From contig NC_088304.1 in the NCBI RefSeq assembly GCF_032854445.1, forward strand, positions 32,046,810 to 32,110,809: a DNA stretch of 64,000 nt, read 5' to 3'. Shown one piece after another: positions 40,701-46,700 of the stretch (position 1 is its first letter; each line of letters begins with the position of its first letter). Source of the stretch: Liolophura sinensis (taxonomy: Eukaryota > Mollusca > Polyplacophora > Chitonida > Chitonidae). The notes beneath the pieces were generated by a model. It worked only from the letters and a program-made list of their open reading frames with translations. It had not been told where the DNA came from and did not search any database. Made by a program: the position numbers and the translations under genes.

Positions 40701-43700
40701 ATCTGACTGACGTCATGTCTACACCATAAACCTGACTGACGTCATGTCCACACCATAAGCCTGACTGACGTCATGTGCACACCATAAGCCTGACTGACGT
40801 CATGTCCACACCATAAACCTGACTGACGTCATGTCTACACCATAAGCCTGAGCGACGTCATGTCCACACCATAAGCCTGACTGACGTCATGTGCACACCA
40901 TAAGCCTGACTGACGTCATGTCCACACCATAAAACTGATCGACATCATGTCGACATGATGAAAGTGACCCGTGAAATATACAGGAGTAATGACAGTGAAT
41001 GTCTTGGAAAGGTTTTTGCTTATTTTTAGATCTAAAAGACAAATATAACAAACTAAACATGTGTCTAGGCGTTGAAACAGACATTTGCATACCAGCCTTC
41101 AACCAAAATAGACGTTGCAGGCCATTAATTGCAAGGTCAGTTTCCAAAACAACCTTTTACAAAAGCCATCAATTGAAAGAACTAAAAACAAAATATGAAA
41201 TTAACACGGATTCATACAAAGAGAAGCAGTCGACAGTTTTCATCGATGTTGAAGACGCACGGAATGTTCCAGGCGAATCAGCATCCCAGTCGGGTACCGG
41301 GCTAAGTTGTCGATAATCAAAATATGTATATCAGTTGCTCTTTTATTACAACTGTTCATATATCCATCGAGACTATTTAATTCAACACGACGAACATACA
41401 CAGTCCCGAATTAGACACAGTTATTATTCTGCTCTCGCTGTCCAAATTTAGTTACAAGAGCATTAAACCAATGTATAGATAAAGTGAAGACAAGAGTATA
41501 AACAGGGTGGAAGAATCATCCGGCCGCTATTTATACCTAATATATAAAACAAGGTACATAACTTCAGTGCCTAGGACGGGACACCCAACTTTACATAACT
41601 GGATACAAAACACGGAACCAAACGACGTTCGTTCAAAAGTTGACACATGTAGAATTCGGCCCACAAACGTGCTTTCACTTCGCTATGCGAAGCCGAAAAC
41701 CCGCAAGTTTATATGTTTTTTGTTTAGAGCTAAGCTTTTATCGCCCAGACGGATTGCATTGATGCAGGCAAGTTGAACCGACAGATTTGCGTTTATGGAA
41801 AAAAAAAAAAACAGAGAATGGAGCATAGACCGTAACTAATCGAGTTATTTGAAAGTGTTTTATTAAAAGAACATTTCACTTGACCTGGAAGCCTGCGTGG
41901 CTCAGTTGGTTGGCGCGCTGGCGCAGCGTAATGACCAAGGAGTCTCTCATCAATGCGGTCGCTGTGAGTTCAAGTCCAGCTCATGCAGGCTTCCTCTCCG
42001 GCCGTAAGTGGGGAGGTCTTCCAGCAACCTGCAGATGGTCGTGGGTTTCCGCCGGACTCTGTCCGGTTTCCACCCACCATAATGCTGACCGCCGTCGTAT
42101 AAATGAAATATTTTTGAGTACGGCGTAAAACACCAATCAAATAAATAAATAAACACTTGATCAGTGGTAGAAATTTGATGACTCCAGCGGTTTTCACCCC
42201 TGAGAAATCAAGCCAGAATTCTCGCCCGACGGTCTTCCTGTTAACCGGATTTGTCCGAATAAACAAAAAACCTACAAACTTACTGGTTTCCCGGTTTTGT
42301 GTAGCCAAGTGAAAGCATGCTTGTTTAGCCAAGGGAAAGCATGCTTGTTTACCAGTTCACACGCCAGTACAAAGCTTAACGTATCAGCTTTCAGCTTTTG
42401 TTTGGTTGAGATTGGGTCATTTTTCCGTGTTTTATGTCCAGTTATGTAAAGTTGAGTCTTCTTTTTGAGCATTAGAGTTACGTACCTTGTTATATATTAG
42501 GTATGAATGTGGATGTATATGTAGAATGGCGTTCGGATGATTCTGCCACCTATGATATAACGCAATTTCGTTCAGATTTATCAGTCTGGCTTGTTCATCA
42601 ACACTGAGTGCCGGAGGTTCGACGCTTTGAATTATATGAGGAGAAAGGTGAAGACGTTAAAGGAAAACCTAACTGGACCTTTGGATGACAATCTGATGAG
42701 CTTATTTGAGGACTTCTATGGTAAGATAGATGTCTAATTTAAATATCGTTTAACTGGAAATAAAAGTTTATTTGTGAATGTAATATGAAACTGTATGACG
42801 TTAAAGTGACCTCCTCGGTGGGTCAGGTGATTCGAGTACCGACTCGTTCAGACCCTTGAAAAAAGGGCCGCGTGTTCGAATCTAGCGCTCGGTGTTTCGG
42901 CTGCGCTTTTACGTCATGAGATTTGCCAGTTACCTGGCGAAGGGTTAGGGTTAGGGTCTCCGGGCATTCTTATTCACCCTGATTAAGATTATGGCCATAA
43001 TTATCATTAGTATTATTATTATCATGTATTTATTGTCATTACCACCATTCTTGATTAATAATTGATAAATAATTATTATTATTGTCATTGTTGTTGTAGA
43101 GAAAGAGAATTATCTAAAGTCAATTTCTAAACCGTACGAGGAAGACAACACTGCCACAGTCGTGAGGAACAAACTGGTAGAAATATATCGCGTCAATACA
43201 ACTTACAAAGTGGCTGTTCTTGTGAAGTACCCTATGGCCATTTTGTCCATGAAGTTTTGCTTGATGAAAACACTTTCCAACCTCGAGCTTGCCTGTGTTC
43301 TAGGTCATCAGCAGGGTATGTCAACTGTGCAAATTAGTTCCAAAAATGTATCGCTAACACCAAATAAATTTTGCGAATTGTTACACATTGTTATATTTAG
43401 AGTGAAATTTTGACTATCTGGGAATTTATCCAGCTGAATATGATAGGCCATGTTCGGTCACTGGTAATGTGACCGAACATGAAAGTCAGTTATTTATTAA
43501 TTTAATTGGTGCTTTACGCCATACTCAAGAATATTTTTCTTATACGACCTCGGCCAAGAATATGGTGGTGGGAGTGGGGGATCCAGAGACCGGGGGAAAT
43601 CCACAACCATCCGCAGGTTGCTGTAAAACCTTCTCACGAACGGCCGGAGGGGAAGCCAGCATGAGTTGGATTTGAACTCACAGCGAGCGCATTTGTGAGA

Positions 43701-46700
43701 GGCTATTGTGTCATTACCCCGAGGTGACATGCTAACTCCCTCGACCACGTAGGCCTCAACATGAAAGTTAGTTCAATCATGATAACAGAAAAAAACCCGC
43801 TTAATTGGCGGTCCAATTACGTTCCTTTTTATCTCCTATCTTATATGTATATCATTGACGCAAAAGGATGCAGTTATGTATACCGTTACTTTCATGCGTT
43901 CCACCGTACACTTACATAGCATTTAGTTTAACTCGTTATGTCTTTGTGGTTGATTCCCGACAGCCGGGGGCATTACAGGGAAATTTGTGCTTCTCTCTGA
44001 CTCATACCACCCCTTATGACACTGGCCAAAACGATCTGATATCAATTAGAAAACTTCTTATACACTTGCACTTTCCCAAGATGTCGTTAGTTGGCTTAGA
44101 TATAAATTAGTCTTACCTGATGTTTCACAGGCAACGCCTTTATTTTCCCTTTACAATTAAACTATGTTACAGACTACACGGTAGAGACTAATCGGCTATT
44201 TGAGACGGGATTCCATGTGCTAATTACTACCTGGCCGATCCTCGCCTTTCACTTGGGCAAAGAGATGAGGACCTGGGACTATGTGGTGAGGACGGACTGT
44301 CCGGGCAATGACGTCATCACATGGACACATCCGGGTAAGGCAGGGTAAACTTGCAAGCAATTATGCTTCTGATTTATTGCCGCGGTTTGGTGTCTAAATT
44401 GCAACTTATTTCATTTCTGAATTGTAAACTGGCGCGTGAATTGTAACCCTCGACAGGGTAACAATGCGCTTGGTGTACCTGGAGCAAGCTCGGATATTTC
44501 ATCTGAAATAACGAACACTGCAACAACATCGCACTGTACTTATGAGAAACTTGCCGCAACTGCAACTGCATGGCCGCCAGTTTTCACTGAATCTAGCCCA
44601 CCATTATGTTCCAAAAGCAACATACGTGTAACAAACAGTGAAAATAAACTCTCTTTCCTGGTTCCACATCCAAATCCACACTGACGCTCCAATAACTGAA
44701 AACATTCAAACATACCTACCAGATCAACGAGGTGATCACGAGTGATAGGCAGGACACAGGTCACTCGATGCAGACAGTTCATTTCATCGTTTCTCGCGGA
44801 CATATTTAAAAATTATTGGCCTTTCTCACTTAAATTGGCGTGCTCTGTATCATTGTTATTGCCAAATATTTGCTGTTTTGCATTAAACATGTATATGTAC
44901 ACCAGTAAAGCTGACAGTGTTGTAATGGAACTGTATGTTCACCGCGTAGTCATGTGGCTATGGCCAACAGTGCGCCGTCTGACCTAGGCTGTAGTTCGTT
45001 TACATTTATAAAAATGTCCGAGCTTGAGCTTAGAAAATGTTCGCTTTTCCCCCCACTTTTATCAGTCTCAGTTGTGTGATAAACAGAATCGTACACTCGC
45101 GGTCATTTCATATGAAAGTTAGGAAGCTAAATGAAGAAATTTTGCATATGTTGCTCACTAAATCTTGAAGCATATGTAAAATTTCTTCGTTGCATATGAA
45201 ATGAGCACTTGTCAGGTCCTCTACATATGAAGTCACTTTCTCTCAGTTTTGAACAGTTCATGGATTTTGTTTTAAATTGTTGTTTTCTTTGTGTTTCACA
45301 TCAAAAAACTGTCTGGTTTTATTATACTGTATATACATGCATTCTCTTAAAATATACACAAGACCTGAAACAATTTTATTGATAAATGCTGATTAAATAG
45401 ATCCACGTGAGGCTAAGCCTAAACAAGCCTACAAACATTACACAGGCTCCAAACGCGGAGCTTGTCTAGGGGTGGCAGTGGTGAGGAACAATGCATCCTT
45501 ATAAAACGCTTAATCATTATTCTGTAGAATCCTACCATCGAGAAAATTGTCACTGGTCACTTATAAGCCTTAAGAATTAAAATGCAATTGACATTTAAAA
45601 TGGAACACCTTTGACGTGTTAACTGTAACTCCTATGCTGCGAAACTATTTGCTGGTGAAGCGTAATATCGTATCTAAGCATTTTGGTTCTTGGTTATCCT
45701 TTTTTTGCTGTGTTTAACATGTTGAAGTTATGACACCAACGGGAGCGTTCAATTTCACAGCTGAAGGGCTGTATTGAGCAGTTAAACTGTATTAAACCTT
45801 CGATTATGTACTTAGTGGAGGGCATATAGCATCTTCACTGCCCGTTCGTGTGTCCGTCTGATATTTTGACTGATGATTTTGTCTGACGAACATCCTCACA
45901 CGTGGCGTACATGTATGAAGACCATATTGCTGGGACACAAGTGGTCTTCAACGAACGTTAGACTGCGCAAACGCCCACCGGAATTTCGTCGATACAAGCA
46001 GTGAGAGCAGGAAAATCAGCTAATCCCTTGCCCAAGGCCGGGTTTGAACCCGCGCCTCGTGTGTCCTAGATATTGAAGAGCAAACGCCTTTAATCGCTAT
46101 ACCACGACCCGTTACATGAAATTATTGACAGTACTCTCATATTTGTTGCATAGATTCAATAAGGAATATCAACGTTCAGTAAACATTCCTTAAAGTGAAA
46201 GTTTTAGCTCTGTAACGCCTGCGATTTCTTGTTTGTTTCAGGGAGACCAGTGACCGATTCAGCACAGTCAGAGAATCCGGTTGACCTGTTGACAGAGTCA
46301 TCCATTGAGAAAGTTGCTTTAGAGATCGCACAACAGCAGCAAGACTCAAGCGGGCTCTACCGGGCTCTTCTGAATGATATCCAAATTGCCTCATCCGAAC
46401 GGGAGTTATGGAGTCGCTCTACCCGCAACCTTACAAAGTTGTATGACGAAATTGTGGGCGATTTCTTCTGCAATGGCTGCGGAAATTTTGTGTGTAACAG
46501 AGCGCATGTGCGGAATTTGGATGACCTCTGGTTAGGCTTGGATCCGAATCTCATTCACAGATTTAGCGCAATAAAGCACTCGACACAGATTGTCTTCAGC
46601 AATGGCTACGCCAAACTTGGCCGATTTGTCTGCAAAGAGTGTGGCCAAAAATGGGGCATCATAGCGCACGTGCTAGGCAGAACCCATTTGGCTTTCTCTA

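Noticed and set aside
42944-42956. TTAGGG repeats as interstitial telomere
   Set aside because: Only two units, within a SINE-like sequence.
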